A stretch of DNA of 64,000 nt from Fragilariopsis cylindrus CCMP1102 (GCA_900095095.1 FMBT01000318.1:1-64000), one strand, 5' to 3'; positions 49,263 to 59,549 are shown, numbered from the stretch's first letter. Numbers and translations are program-made. Notes: generated by a model not told the origin, from the letters alone.

Positions 49263-50231
49263 TTATAATAAACACAATGCCTCTGCAGCTTCCTCTGCTT
49301 TATCTGCAGCTGCCTCTTTAGCTTCCTCTGCAGGACTAACGCTAACGTCCTCTGCCTCTACACAGTACCAATGCTTACTCATGGGCTTGCTAATGAGGTT
49401 TTGCATCAATGTTGTTGGTTGATCCGATTGTTGCTTGAGATGATGATCATATGGTAGATCGTTTGGAGAGGGGAAGAGAGCAACCATATCTCTCTCCAAG
49501 CAATCAGAAGGAGGGGTGGTCAACTGATTAAGATTAAGAAATAAACAGTAAAATTGATGAAACTGTAAACGAAAACTCTTGTGATTAAACACTTCAGCCC
49601 AAGTACCATCGTAAACAGAATCAGGACGAATGAACGCCATCAACTTGGCTACTGCCATGACATGCCGAATGTTGATCTTGTCTTTACAGCCCATATGGTT
49701 GCAGTTTCTGCAAGGCAAATCTCCAAAAGTTGTTTCAATAGTTTCCCTCAAGGTTTTGAAGTCACTCTTCCGTTTTTCATCTAGATAACAGAGTAAATCA
49801 ACTCGTAGAAACATCAGGTTGCCAGTCCGAATCAATGGAGGCGCACGCGGATGTGGTACAACAGCATCCAACAACTGCTCAGCCTTTCTTTTTTTGTTGT
49901 TGTTGTCTCTGTTGTTTTCGATGTTCATGTGTGGAGGACAAGTTAACATGCTGACCACCTCAGTAGATTCTTCTGGTCCGGGTTCTAGTTGCGTTGCTAC
50001 TTCTTCCAAAGAAGAAGGCGACGAAGAACCATCTTGGAAGACAATGGTGTTAGGAATAGGAGGAGTAGAAATAGAATGAAAAGAATCATTCACTTCTGTC
50101 TCTGGTGTTGTTTGTCCTGGAATAAAATCCTTACGAACAGAAGCAACAGAAGGTGGAGGACTAGCGACATAACTCCATGAAGCCCACCCTTCAGTTTGTT
50201 GATTAAAACCTGAAGAGGGAGGCAACGACAT
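49263..50231 (-). CDS. Transposon accessory protein, unknown family
   Basis: 322 residues, single exon, ATG 50231, intact. The N-terminal half is disordered (Ser/Pro/Thr-rich) with a basic NNNKKRKAEQ patch that could be a nuclear localisation signal. The central part has a compact cysteine cluster, CRNCNHMGC followed by KDKINIRHVMAVAKLM, which may bind zinc, then aromatic-rich helices (FRLQFHQFYCLFLNLNQL). The C-terminus is an Ala/Glu helix (AEEAKEAAADKAEEAAEA). It lies inside the inverted repeats, convergent with the transposase, so a role in transposition or its control is plausible. I recognise no homologue; it could be captured host sequence. Confidence 0.6.
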   Translation of the reverse strand: MSLPPSSGFNQQTEGWASWSYVASPPPSVASVRKDFIPGQTTPETEVNDSFHSISTPPIPNTIVFQDGSSSPSSLEEVATQLEPGPEESTEVVSMLTCPPHMNIENNRDNNNKKRKAEQLLDAVVPHPRAPPLIRTGNLMFLRVDLLCYLDEKRKSDFKTLRETIETTFGDLPCRNCNHMGCKDKINIRHVMAVAKLMAFIRPDSVYDGTWAEVFNHKSFRLQFHQFYCLFLNLNQLTTPPSDCLERDMVALFPSPNDLPYDHHLKQQSDQPTTLMQNLISKPMSKHWYCVEAEDVSVSPAEEAKEAAADKAEEAAEALCLL

Positions 50232-50475
50232 GATTGATCGATTGTTGTTGTTGTTTATATTTTTTTATGAAAAGAAAAAGACAACTGGAAATACAGCTTT
50301 TCCTTCCTCAATTCTTGTCCATTTCACACCTAAACAACGCTACACCTGTAGACCGTGACTCTCCGGTGGGTTCTCCACCATTTTTCGTTAACTTCTACTT
50401 GTCAATCATCTTTGAATGTACTCAAATATTGATTGATATAGGAGATGAAGTATGTGGAATGGAAAATTTTAGTTG

Positions 50476-50498
50476 AAAGCCTATCAACGATAGGCTTT
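50476..50498. repeat. Perfect hairpin in the transposon right arm
   Basis: Arms AAAGCCTATC and GATAGGCTTT (10 bp) around loop AAC, about 245 bp upstream of the accessory gene start. The stem can be lengthened by a G:T and a T:A pair. Possible regulatory or transposition structure. Confidence 0.55.
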
Positions 50499-50833
50499 TA
50501 ATGTCGGTGTAGAGACGAAAAAAAATTATTTAATGGATTTTGATTGGCTAATAGCCATTTCAAAGCGCGCATGGAGTGGCGCGCCCAATTTGAAAAGGGT
50601 CACTTTCCAATTTTTTGAATAATTCAACGCCAAAAAAGAACCAAGGGAGTAACCTATCTATACAGACATGAATATCGAATATAAACTTTTTTCCTTCTAT
50701 AGCATGCTTCGTTTATGTGTTACCTTTAATTATATCTAATATCATAGGCTGATCGAAGTATGTTAACGGATGCTTAATAGAGTTGGCGCAAAAGGGTCAC
50801 TCTTAAACAGTCAGTTTAGTCCCACACGGTCTC
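50499..50833. promoter_or_regulatory. Right subterminal region of the transposon
   Basis: Contains two copies of AAAAGGGTCACT (50595-50606 and 50790-50801), whose core is the inverse of GTGACCCTT in the left arm; a GC-rich stretch with GCGCGC (50564-50583); and the short palindrome TGGCTAATAGCCA. Repeated subterminal words are common in DNA transposons and may be transposase sites. Confidence 0.4.
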
Positions 50834-50849
50834 TTTAGTTTTTTACTGG
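50834..50849 (-). repeat. Right terminal inverted repeat
   Basis: TTTAGTTTTTTACTGG, the exact reverse complement of the left terminus, followed by TA. Confidence 0.7.
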
Positions 50850-50851
50850 TA

Positions 50852-51043
50852 CTGTACTATGTATTCAGTATGTGTACAAATACGGTACAAGGAACTTACT
50901 GTCCAACTTTTCACTGTACCATAAGATAAAAATAAATAATGCAATAATATTTTACAAATAAATAGTAGTGAAATAAAAGAAGGAAGTGTCATAGGTCCTA
51001 CTAGTATAGGATATATCATTTATTATATCCTATATACATACGT

Positions 51044-51080
<37 letters not shown>

Positions 51081-51657
51081 TATGGATCTAAAATTTGTGC
51101 ACAAATTTTTGCTTTGTAGAATGTCCACTGTTGATTCAACCACCAGTATTTCAGCACAGCAATAATGCATCATTGAGTACTAGTATGTGTATTTTTTTCA
51201 ATTAGTGGTGCAAGCTGGCAATTACAATACATACTACTGGTGACTTGAATGATATTTCTATCTAAACATTCATACAATGCTGGATACATTAAAGAAGGAA
51301 AGAAAAAGCTAGGCAGTTTACCAGTGTTTATATTTTACAATTTCTATAGTATCTATACATATACATAAATGTAAAGAATTTTTGTTAATTTCTAATATTA
51401 GGATACTGTCAACAACGTATTGTGTGGTCAATGATTATTTTGCTGACAAAAAAATTACAGTAAACTCATTTTGTTTGATTATTCCCAAAAGTTGTCCAGT
51501 TATCTTCCCTCCCTACAAGTCAAATCTAGATGATATCCAGTAGTATTGAATAGTAGTAACATCAATTATATAACTTGTTATTTAAAAGCTGCCGCGATGC
51601 TCCTCACCGTCTTAGAAAGACAAGTAAGTCAACATTCGACCCGCCTAGTAACATCAA
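50852..51657. other. Intergenic, AT-rich
   Basis: About 0.8 kb between the transposon and the end of the RAD51-paralogue gene. It has a (TA)n run at 51049-51076 and an inverted pair TAGGATATA/TATATCCTA at 51006-51031. No gene seen. Confidence 0.55.
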
Positions 51658-53344
51658 TTAGTAAACGTCGGGGGCTATTGAGTCCTCAACAATCCCCATC
51701 GTGGAGATTTCAAAGCCAGTTTCACTAAATCCTGTTCTATTACTTTTGACAACAGCTATCTTTCTCGTGACACGATGATGGTCTGATTGCATTGACTGCC
51801 GTGAGTTCAAGTTGATACCAAACTCATTATTCCCATTAGAACGATCTAAGTCTGTCTTATTAGCGTCAGAGGTAGCAGTTGCTGTTTCCAACATTAGTCT
51901 TGTAGAAACACAGTGATGCCAAGACGTCCCCAAGGCTGCTCGGCTATCACTACCAACCTGATTAATCACAACGACTGCAAGATGAAGTTGATCCGCTAGT
52001 CGTTTAAGTTTCTGTGCACATTGGAAGATAGCCGAGGCTCTCTGAGGAGCGGAATCAGTTCCAAAGTCCCTTCTCATCGGTGAGGCGATACTATCAACGA
52101 TCAGTAACCGTACTGGATACTTCCCTCGAACGTTGTTCCTAGTGTTAATGTTTTCAACAACTGATGCAGTCGACACCGGAAAGGCTTGGCCTGCTGTTTG
52201 ATTTCTTTGCAAAATTTCATCCTCTAACGCATCCAAAACGTCCAGTAATTCACTACTAGATCCTGGCGTGTGCAACGTTAAATTGCCTAGGACTAATTCA
52301 GTTGACTTAAAAGTACACATGTCATCTTCATCGCTGTTGCATTCATCGTTGTCATAATTAGTATTTGAATGGAATGATTGTTGACTGTTCGGTGTGGGGT
52401 AGCTACTATTTCCATATGACCCTTGATTATAGGAAAAGCTGTTTGCTGCTGCCTTGTTGGCAAATTGTTGTCCGGGATGGTGATGGTCAGTACCGACTTC
52501 GACTCCTCCTACTCCGATAGTATTGCTTTGGCTTTGTTCACGTTGCCGTCGTCGTTCCTGTAATCCGTGTGCTTTCCATCGTTCGCTCATTTCGCGTAAT
52601 CTTGGAAGTGATAATTTCTTTTCTGAATCGATATATATCGCTCCCTGATTAAATTTTGCCGCAGCGATACAAAGTTGCAAAGCTAATTGTGTTTTTTCCC
52701 GTACCAGATTTTCCAACTAATTCAGTTATAGTTCCTAGTCGAACTCCACCAAGTAATATACGATCAAGCGATGGAAGACACGTAGGTAGATCTCTCATTG
52801 AACTACCAAACGTGATAGGATCGGTATTAGTACTAGTACTAGCACTAGTACTTGGTCGCTGCTGCTGCTGTCGATCTTGTTGTTGCGATCCATTATTCTG
52901 TTCAGAGCAACTACTTCCATCAGCATTAGCGTTGGTAGTATCCTTCAGTAATTGAAGGACGGAATTAGGTTTAGGAGAACATTGATTACAAACGCGATCC
53001 AAGAAAATTGAAACTTCTTCGTATGTTAATATTGGGTCCAATGCAAATAATAGAGTGCATTTTGACAAACGCAAAAGTTGACCGATCGTTTTAATGCTAC
53101 ACGTTGACGATGGTGAAATTCCTGAAATTCGTCCTCCTCCTCCTCCTCCTCCGGCGGTTCTGCTGTTATTTTTCCTACCATTATTTCGGACAACGAATCT
53201 CTTTAAACGATTGCATATTGCATATTTCAGTCGTTCTGGGTCGTGCTCATCAATGCTGTCGTTATTATTGAGTGGAGGTCTCGTGATGAGATCTTGAAAT
53301 ACCGGAAGGGGAAGTCGAGATATCTTTCTATGTGAAGCACTCAT
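51658..53344 (-). CDS. RAD51 paralogue (RecA-fold, XRCC3/RAD51B-like)
   Basis: RecA/RAD51 ATPase domain of a recombination mediator. The N-terminal region is extended with Gly, Ser and Gln runs. Walker A is GKSGTGKT followed by QLALQLCIAAA; the strand GAIYIDSEKKLSLPRL follows. Walker B is VRLLIVDSIASP, and the C-terminal blocks are LHLAVVVINQVGSD and GTSWHHCVSTRLML. The order fits XRCC3 or RAD51B, and I cannot choose between them. A large disordered insert (Asn/Ser/Gly-rich) sits between the DSEK strand and Walker B. The frame breaks in Walker A at the T6 run 52692-52697 (A6 on the coding strand): removing one base restores GKT. Reconstructed length is 561 residues. Confidence 0.8.
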
Positions 53345-53760
53345 CGGGGTTGAACGACTGACTCCCTCGTTCTATACTATAGTAGTGATAACCTTCTTAG
53401 TTCTGGTGCAGTACCGTGATGATAGCGATTGGCAATTCTTTTCCATTCTTTTTATTGAGATATCGAGAGTAGCTATTATCGAGAGATCATCGTCATTGCT
53501 TGTTGATCGATTGATCGATTTCGAATTTTTTATCAAATTAAGCACTAACCTTAACTTACATATTTTTCTGTATTTAAAAACAGGCGCGCCACACCCGCTC
53601 CAACGTAAAAAAAAGGAAGGCGGCAACTTGGAGCTAATTAGATCAAAAACTTCAGAGAGTGTGATTATTGTGTGACAAGAACATTTCAATCCGGAAGCTT
53701 CACTGTATACTACGTACTATTAAGACGAAGCAAAAGTCAACGCGTACTTACCTTATTATT
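53345..53760. other. Intergenic between divergent genes
   Basis: About 0.4 kb separating the RAD51-paralogue start and the coiled-coil gene start; it should contain both promoters. No motif identified. Confidence 0.45.
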
Positions 53761-55732
53761 ATGGACAACGGAAAGCATGGATTCCTTTATGACAGCTACG
53801 AGGAGGACGAGAAGAAGAAGATGGTGAGCAGGCAAATATTGGTTGTACTAGTACTACAATGGCGATAGGACAAGTTGTAATGTTAGATTCCGCTAATGAA
53901 AAGTCGGCTGTTACTACTACCAATACGACGTCCTCGTTAACTTGTTAAATTTGGCAGCCCAACAGGAAGCGATTAATCAATCAGTCATAAGAGAGAACAA
54001 TATGTTACACAAAAGATTGTTAGACGGAGCGGTATCAACAACTCCAAAAAATATAATGGGAGGTATTAGTGGGGTAAATATCATCATAAGGAGATAATTA
54101 ATAACAGAGAATTGGTGAACAAAATAAGCCTACCGGAAACGATTATCTCAAATTCAATCTCCAATCAAACAATACAAAATCGAATCTGAAAAGAAAGTGG
54201 AACAACAAGAGAAGGATCTCCAGGAGAAACGCCACCGTGAATCGGAATGTAAACAAAGTGAATTACGAGCACATAGATTGACATTTGATCGAGGGATTAT
54301 CAATTCTGTAATTAATGGTGGTAAGGATCAAAAACATTTAGACACCAATATTGAATGTAAAAGGATGGAATTAGAAGATCATCGTATACGTGAACGGATT
54401 CGCCGTGATCATGAATTACAAAAACAAAATATCGAACTTCGTAAACGACGAATGAATGTTACGAAAGGTCGTGATGTAAAAACTTTAAACGATCAAACTG
54501 AATCGGCTAGGAAAGCGAAACAAGACAAGCATCGTATCGACGTACAACAACGCAAAAAAGGAATTGGAGGAGAAGAATGGAGTATTCAAAAGACGTTTAG
54601 CTGAAACAAAGCGGGGTCGTGATAAGAAGACGTTAGATTATAAAATTGAAAATGCAAGATACGAAAAGGAACTGTTCTTACGTAATAAAATGCAAAAAGG
54701 GTGAAAAATCTTGCGGAAACTAATGGTAAGCTAAAAAAGCGATTAGACAGAACTGCATGTAAAGTCAAGAAATGTTTGGATGATGATATTGAGACTGTTC
54801 GTTTTGGAAAAGAGATACACCGTCATCAAGAGGCAAAACAAAAACAATTAGATCTAAACAAAAAAAATACTATTCTCAGGAAACGTCTAGATGGCATCCA
54901 ACAAGGTCGAGATTCGAAGCGTTTGGATGATGAAATTGAGACCGTTCGATCTGAAAAAGAGACACACCGTCATCAAGAGGCAAAGCAAAAACAATTAGAC
55001 CTAAATAGAAAGAATAGTGCTTTCAAGGAACATCTAGATGGTATCCAACACGGTCGAGATTCGAAGCGTTTGGATGATGAAATTGAGACCGTTCGATTTG
55101 AAAAAGAGACACACCGTCATCAAGAGGCAAAGCAAAAGCAATTAGATCTAAATAGAAAGAATAGTGCTTTCAAGGAACATCTAGATGGTATCCAACACGG
55201 TAGAGATTCGAAGCGTTTGGATGATGAAATCGAGACCGTTCGATTTGAAAAAGAGATACGCCGTCATCAAGAGGCAAAACAAAAACAATCAGATTTAAAT
55301 AAAAGGAATAATATGGTCAAGAAACATCTAGCTGGTATCCAACACGGTAGAGATTCAAAGTGTTTGGATGATGAAATTGAATTTACGAGGAAAGAAAAAG
55401 AGGAATATCGTCGTAAGGAAGCCGTGTTGAAGAAGAAAGAAGTTGAATTGAACAAAGCAAAGCTTCAGAAGCTTATCAACGAAGCAAGCTCACCAATTAA
55501 AACTGCCATTCATTCTCCCCAAAAAACATGGGATGAGGTTTCTAAACGTATCGACTTTGAAGATGCTGCTTCGTTGCCATCACCTTCACCGTCACATACG
55601 ATAATGGGCAGAATGAGTCTGGGAGAAAAACGTATAGTTGAGGCTAATCGTAAGAATCAGGAGCTTATGGATCACAATACCATATTGAAAAGTCGTTTAA
55701 CTGAAACTGAAAAAAATCTTCAAAAGGAATAA
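53761..55732 (+). CDS. Coiled-coil protein with 49-residue tandem repeats
   Basis: Starts MDNGKHGFLYDSYEEDEKKK, then a low-complexity part and a long charged helical region. The repeat unit is about 49 residues (seven heptads), with conserved pieces LDDEIETVRFEKE, HRHQEAKQKQLDLN and GRDSKRLDD. Diverged units can be recognised from about 54200 and five phased units from 54779. The C-terminus has a Ser/Pro linker and a final helix (NRKNQELMDHNTILKSRL). The frame changes about seven times: near 53830, 53930, 54078, 54128, 54190, 54555 and 54699. Six read as one missing base; the one near 54555 (A run) is one extra base or two missing. With repairs the protein is about 659 residues. It could be a structural or motor-associated filament; no family recognised. 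The break density is the highest in the window. Confidence 0.6.
54779..55513 (+). repeat. 147-bp tandem repeat array in coding sequence
   Basis: Unit starts (GATGAT) at 54779, 54926, 55073, 55220 and 55367 are spaced exactly 147 bp. Units 2 to 4 are nearly identical; the first and fifth are more diverged. 147 bp is 49 codons, so the array stays in frame and adds seven heptads per copy. Confidence 0.9.
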
Positions 55733-55780
55733 TACAATTATGGACGATAATTAAAAAGTGGGGAAAAAATATCATAGCGG

Positions 55781-55914
55781 GTTGAGGCTAGTCGTAATAA
55801 TCGGGAGCTTATGGTTCACAATACCTTACTGGAAAGTCGTTAGACTGGAACAAATAAAATCTTCAAGGGGGATATAGCAATTAGAATATGAACGATAATT
55901 AAGTTGGGGAATAA
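55781..55914 (+). pseudogene. Degenerate copy of the 3' end of the coiled-coil gene
   Basis: Matches 55637-55762 (last codons plus start of the 3' UTR) with shared pieces GTTGAGGCTA, GAGCTTATGG, TCACAATACC, AAAGTCGTT and CGATAATTAA in order. It sits directly downstream, offset about 144-148 bp, and has lost the frame. A tandem duplication of the same period as the coding repeats. Confidence 0.7.
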
Positions 55915-56324
55915 AAACAACAGCATGAAGCTGAATGGGGAATATATCATTACTGTAAGGGGCACAGTGATCGGTATCGTAAAAAGAATATTATGCGCTA
56001 TTTTTTACAGAATTAAGATATTACTTCATTCGTATAGTTATACTCTCTCTATCTGGTCGAGAGCTAAGTCACACACTACTAGACAGGCAATTTATGATAA
56101 ACTGACGAACAAACTATACAAATCAAGAAGTACGAAAAGACATGGATATGGAAGAAGTATAATGATTTCATACATTAAATGAATAGTTAAGTTAAGCCGT
56201 AGCTTATAATATATTTACTCAACCTGTTAGACGAATACCGAAGAGTTCATTATTCAAACATCTACACATACCGTAGCTTCACATTATAGCAGTTTGTACT
56301 TTGCAACAAACGCTAGATAAATAT
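55915..56324. other. Intergenic between convergent genes
   Basis: About 0.4 kb. A 92-codon plus-strand open frame overlaps it, but it starts inside the degenerate tail copy and has no protein-like features. Confidence 0.45.
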
Positions 56325-57104
56325 TCAGATCGAAGGGAATGGTTTATCTGTCATCTTAATATTCCCTTTACCTTCAGTGGAAACAACAAGGCCCATATCC
56401 TTCATAGTGCCAATGATCTTCGTGTTTTCGAAAGACCGTGAGCTTTTGTAACCAAGCATTTCGGACACTGTCTTGATGTCATGAACTTGACGATCCTTCA
56501 AAATATCCCATAACGGACGAACCTTTTTGGAACCCATTGTGACTTTATTTTCCACTCCATTAATGAAACGATCGTGGACATCCCGGATATCCTTTGGTTT
56601 AGTCTCTTCGGGCATTTGAGCGATACCTTTCGCGGTGAGGACAAGAGTATCACCCTTATTGCCCTTTGCAGCTAATTCCTCATCGTTCACAAGCACTTTG
56701 AAGCCCTTTCCACATTTGTCACTACGAGGGCTACCAAATCCCACGATGTTGGCTAGCTCCACTTTTGTCCATTCGGTAATACCCAAAGCTTTTTAAATGG
56801 AACGAAGAGGGATATAAATAAACACGAAGTAATACAGTAAGTGAAATAATTTGATCATAATAGTAGTACATAAAAGAAGAGATGATGATTCAATCCAGAA
56901 CGCAGCAGCAGCAACAACAGCATAACTACTGCATTTATTCGAGGCAACGAACTCACAATACTCTTCGGACATGAACTTGTACATAGCATCGCTAACTCCT
57001 TTTGGTGTCTTTGGCGTACTAATTTTAGGACCGGAGGAATGCTTGGCGGATTTGGTGGCCCGTTTGGTGACCTTTTTGGGAGACGAAGACTTTGTTTTGG
57101 ACAT
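56325..57104 (-). CDS. Small basic protein with possible winged-helix folds, two exons
   Basis: Exon 1 is 57104-56930 (MSKTKSSSPKK..., donor GTAGTT) and exon 2 is 56788-56325 (acceptor AAAAAG); the join gives SNKCTLGITEW in frame. The intron is 141 bp. The N-terminal tail is very rich in Lys, Ser, Thr and Pro, like linker-histone or chromatin-protein tails. The body (about 155 residues) has two similar helical parts, TEWTKVELANIVGFGSPRSDK and IKTVSEMLGYKSSRSFENTKII, each followed by a short hairpin-like piece; this could be a pair of winged-helix modules. A DNA-binding role is inference. No family recognised. Confidence 0.6.
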
Positions 57105-58218
57105 GATATTGATTAAATAGAGCAACAACAGAAAAAATCTGTATAAAAAACGAGAGAAATCGAATATAAAGAATATTCGTCAAACTTCACAAAAAAGAAT
57201 CTAATGAGCCAAAGCAATTTATCATAATATTGGAGGAGGAAACACAAGAAAGGATGAATGCAGCAGTACGGAATGTTAGCATCGTGAATGCATGAAAGAT
57301 TCCTCCGAAGACAAAACAAAAATTAGTAGCTTTCACTCTATCGTGGAGCCTCCACGACTTATCCGTTGAGATATCTACTGTAATGAATGTTTTTCATAGA
57401 TGCAATACACGGTACTAAAATGGGTTGAATATCGATAAAATTCCCAGTCTCGAGCGTAGCAGGTAGATAGCAAATCCCGTTGGAGTTGCCATGGGACAAT
57501 TTTATATCATTTTTCCGTTTCATACCGTGATGATGATACATTTCACGACCATTCATTCAACACGATCTTCATTTCCAAAATAAGATTTTTTGTCGGATTG
57601 AGAATCTTATTTTCATGCATTTCAGTCGTGTTTAAAATTCACGAATGGGAGTTAAACAGATGATGATAAAACAAAAATGATGGAATATGAAAATCAAACA
57701 GATTGAAATTAAATGGAAAAGTAATTATTCATTGCTAGCTGTTGTTGCCCCCAAAGTAATCAATAGACCAGTGTTTATGTTTTGGTTGTCATCTGTCACT
57801 TTTATAGTGTATTATTTATCTATTGAACAAAAGGACGAGCACTAACTAATAGTGTGACAATGTAATGGCAGCATTCATTCATTCACCATCTCAATGTATT
57901 TACATCTACAGAAATCAACAAAAGAGAGGGGGAAGCCGTAAAATGTTGAGACAATAAGAACCATCCTGATAAGAACCATCCTCACCAATCAACTAGCATA
58001 ATAAACACAGAGCAAACCGCAGTCAAATAACAAATCAAAAAGAAATTCAAACAAAAAGGACAGAAGAACTTCAATCATTGGTATCTTCTACTGGTAAACT
58101 ACCATAGTCAACCTGAATAGACAAAACTTGACAATAATAATTGAAGAGGATGCATAAAGGGAATTGAAGAAGATGCACAAAGGGAATGGGATAGAAGATC
58201 AAAAAGAGCAAAAGGAAT
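57105..58218. other. Intergenic with one strong hairpin
   Basis: About 1.1 kb with no convincing gene. Arms AAAATAAGATT (57577-57587) and AATCTTATTTT (57603-57613) form an 11-bp perfect stem with a 15-nt loop. The part next to 57104 should be the promoter of the small basic protein gene. Confidence 0.5.
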
Positions 58219-58300
58219 GCATCCTGTGGGATTCGAACCCACGCATTCGAAAATACTCGAACTTGAGTCGAGCCCCTTAGACCAACTCGGGCAAAGATGC
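58219..58300 (-). tRNA. tRNA-Leu (anticodon CAA)
   Basis: Class II tRNA on the minus strand: acceptor GCATCTT/AGGATGC, D arm with GAGTTGGTCTAA, anticodon stem CTCGA/TCGAG with loop CTCAAGT (anticodon CAA), long variable arm around TATTTTCGAATGC, and T arm GTGGG-TTCGAAT-CCCAC. 82 nt, no intron, no encoded CCA. Confidence 0.96.
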
Positions 58301-58972
58301 GATGCGAAAAATGGTCAAAATTATACTACAATATCACTGCTCTGTATATCTTACCTATTTTACTTTACGAAGTGCTTATAAACAACTAGTGTGTATAATA
58401 CATACATTGTACGACGGTAGTTACCTCTAGGACTGTTGATGGAACAAATAGGAGGGAACATGCGTTTTCTTGAGTATATTGTAGAGCAGGTCGTTTTTTT
58501 TAAGTCAGACGACTGTAGGAAACATCCAGAGTGCGTTGTACCTATATAGTAGTAGGCTACTAACTATGCTATGTGCGGAAGAAGAACCAAAATAAAGAGT
58601 ATATTCTTAATATAAAATATTGTTGTTCAGGAGATGGTAATAGGCATTATGATCAAGACAATACTATTAAGTACAGTGCACAAAGTTATTACGTATATGT
58701 AAATATAATATAGTACTAATCTTTTATTGTTGCACTTAACATATTGTACCTGACTTGGGTGCATTAATGTAGGGAATGTTATTATGAATATCCGCTATGG
58801 GTTATAATAAATGGTTACTATCATCGTGTGAATATATATCAATAATACAAGACACGAGATGCATTCTACAGCAATTTTCAATTGCAATTGAAACAAATAT
58901 TGGGTTGTATGGAGTATTATTGTATTATATTTTGCATTATTACTATTGTAATTTTTTGGTTCAAGATTTTGA
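58301..58972. other. Intergenic
   Basis: About 0.7 kb, AT-rich, between tRNA-Leu and the RPL18 stop. It contains the RPL18 3' UTR. No gene seen. Confidence 0.55.
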
Positions 58973-59549
58973 TTAAACCTTGAAACCCTTGGATCGACGG
59001 CGACCACGAGCTTTTTCGAACTTTCTTCCGGTGGATCGGACATATGGTTTGACACCATCGTGTGTGTGTGGGTTGTTGACGGTAACTCTGTGTCCAAAAT
59101 GGGCAAGTGCTTCACGAGACTTAGGACCACGAAGTAAGACGGTACCATTTCCCTTTGGTGCACGAAGTGCCAATTGATCAAATGTTAAACATTCACCACC
59201 AGCACCGACAATTCGTTTCTAGCAGTTTCTGTGAAGGCAAGAGCACAAACAGTCATCTTTGGGCATTCCAACATACGGACATCATCAGTGACTTTGGCTA
59301 CAATTACAGCAATCTTACTTTCCTTGTTAGTCATGTACCGGGAAAGTCTGTTAAGGCCGATTGGGGGTTGGTTACCTTACTCATATGAAGACGCTTTAAG
59401 ACAGTCGCACAGAATTTGGAATCAGTTCTTCGTGATAAAAACTTGTAGAGCTTAATCAAAAGACGATTGTAAGGATTCTTTGTCTTAACAATCTTCATTG
59501 AGCTCTTATGGCCCGTACGGCGGCCACCGGCCTTTAAATCAATACCCAT
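58973..59549 (-). CDS. RPL18: 60S ribosomal protein eL18
   Basis: Large-subunit ribosomal protein. The start [15 protein letters not shown] is at ATG 59549; family blocks are [48 protein letters not shown] and the C-terminal [24 protein letters not shown]. No intron. Two frame changes: the G5 run 59363-59367 (C5 on the coding strand; one more C gives [13 protein letters not shown]) and near 59210-59216 (one added base gives the segment [14 protein letters not shown]). With both repaired the protein is 192 residues, close to the usual 188. An essential single-copy type of gene broken twice is strong evidence that these breaks are sequence errors. Confidence 0.93.

Larger units (their letters stand above)
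45461..50849. mobile_element. Candidate two-gene pogo-like DNA transposon
   Basis: 5389 bp bounded by perfect 16-bp inverted repeats starting CCAGT, each flanked outside by TA (45459-45460 and 50850-50851). TA duplication and termini starting C(C)AGT are typical of the Tc1/mariner/pogo superfamily. It encloses a DDE-type transposase (plus) and a second gene on the opposite strand (minus), meeting tail to tail with 275 bp between. Neither gene has the frame breaks common elsewhere in the window; the transposase has one in-frame TAA. The 11-bp word ACTAAACTGAC continues the left end inward (45471-45481) and recurs inverted just inside the right end (50810-50820), which suggests longer termini rearranged on the right. 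The boundaries rest on reading by eye. Confidence 0.65.

Noticed and set aside
51049-51076. (TA)n run as a replication origin or promoter
   Set aside because: Plain dinucleotide repeat with no supporting context.
54779-55513. Regularly spaced repeats that might suggest a CRISPR array
   Set aside because: The whole 147-bp unit is repeated with no variable spacers, and it encodes in-frame coiled-coil protein in a eukaryotic genome.
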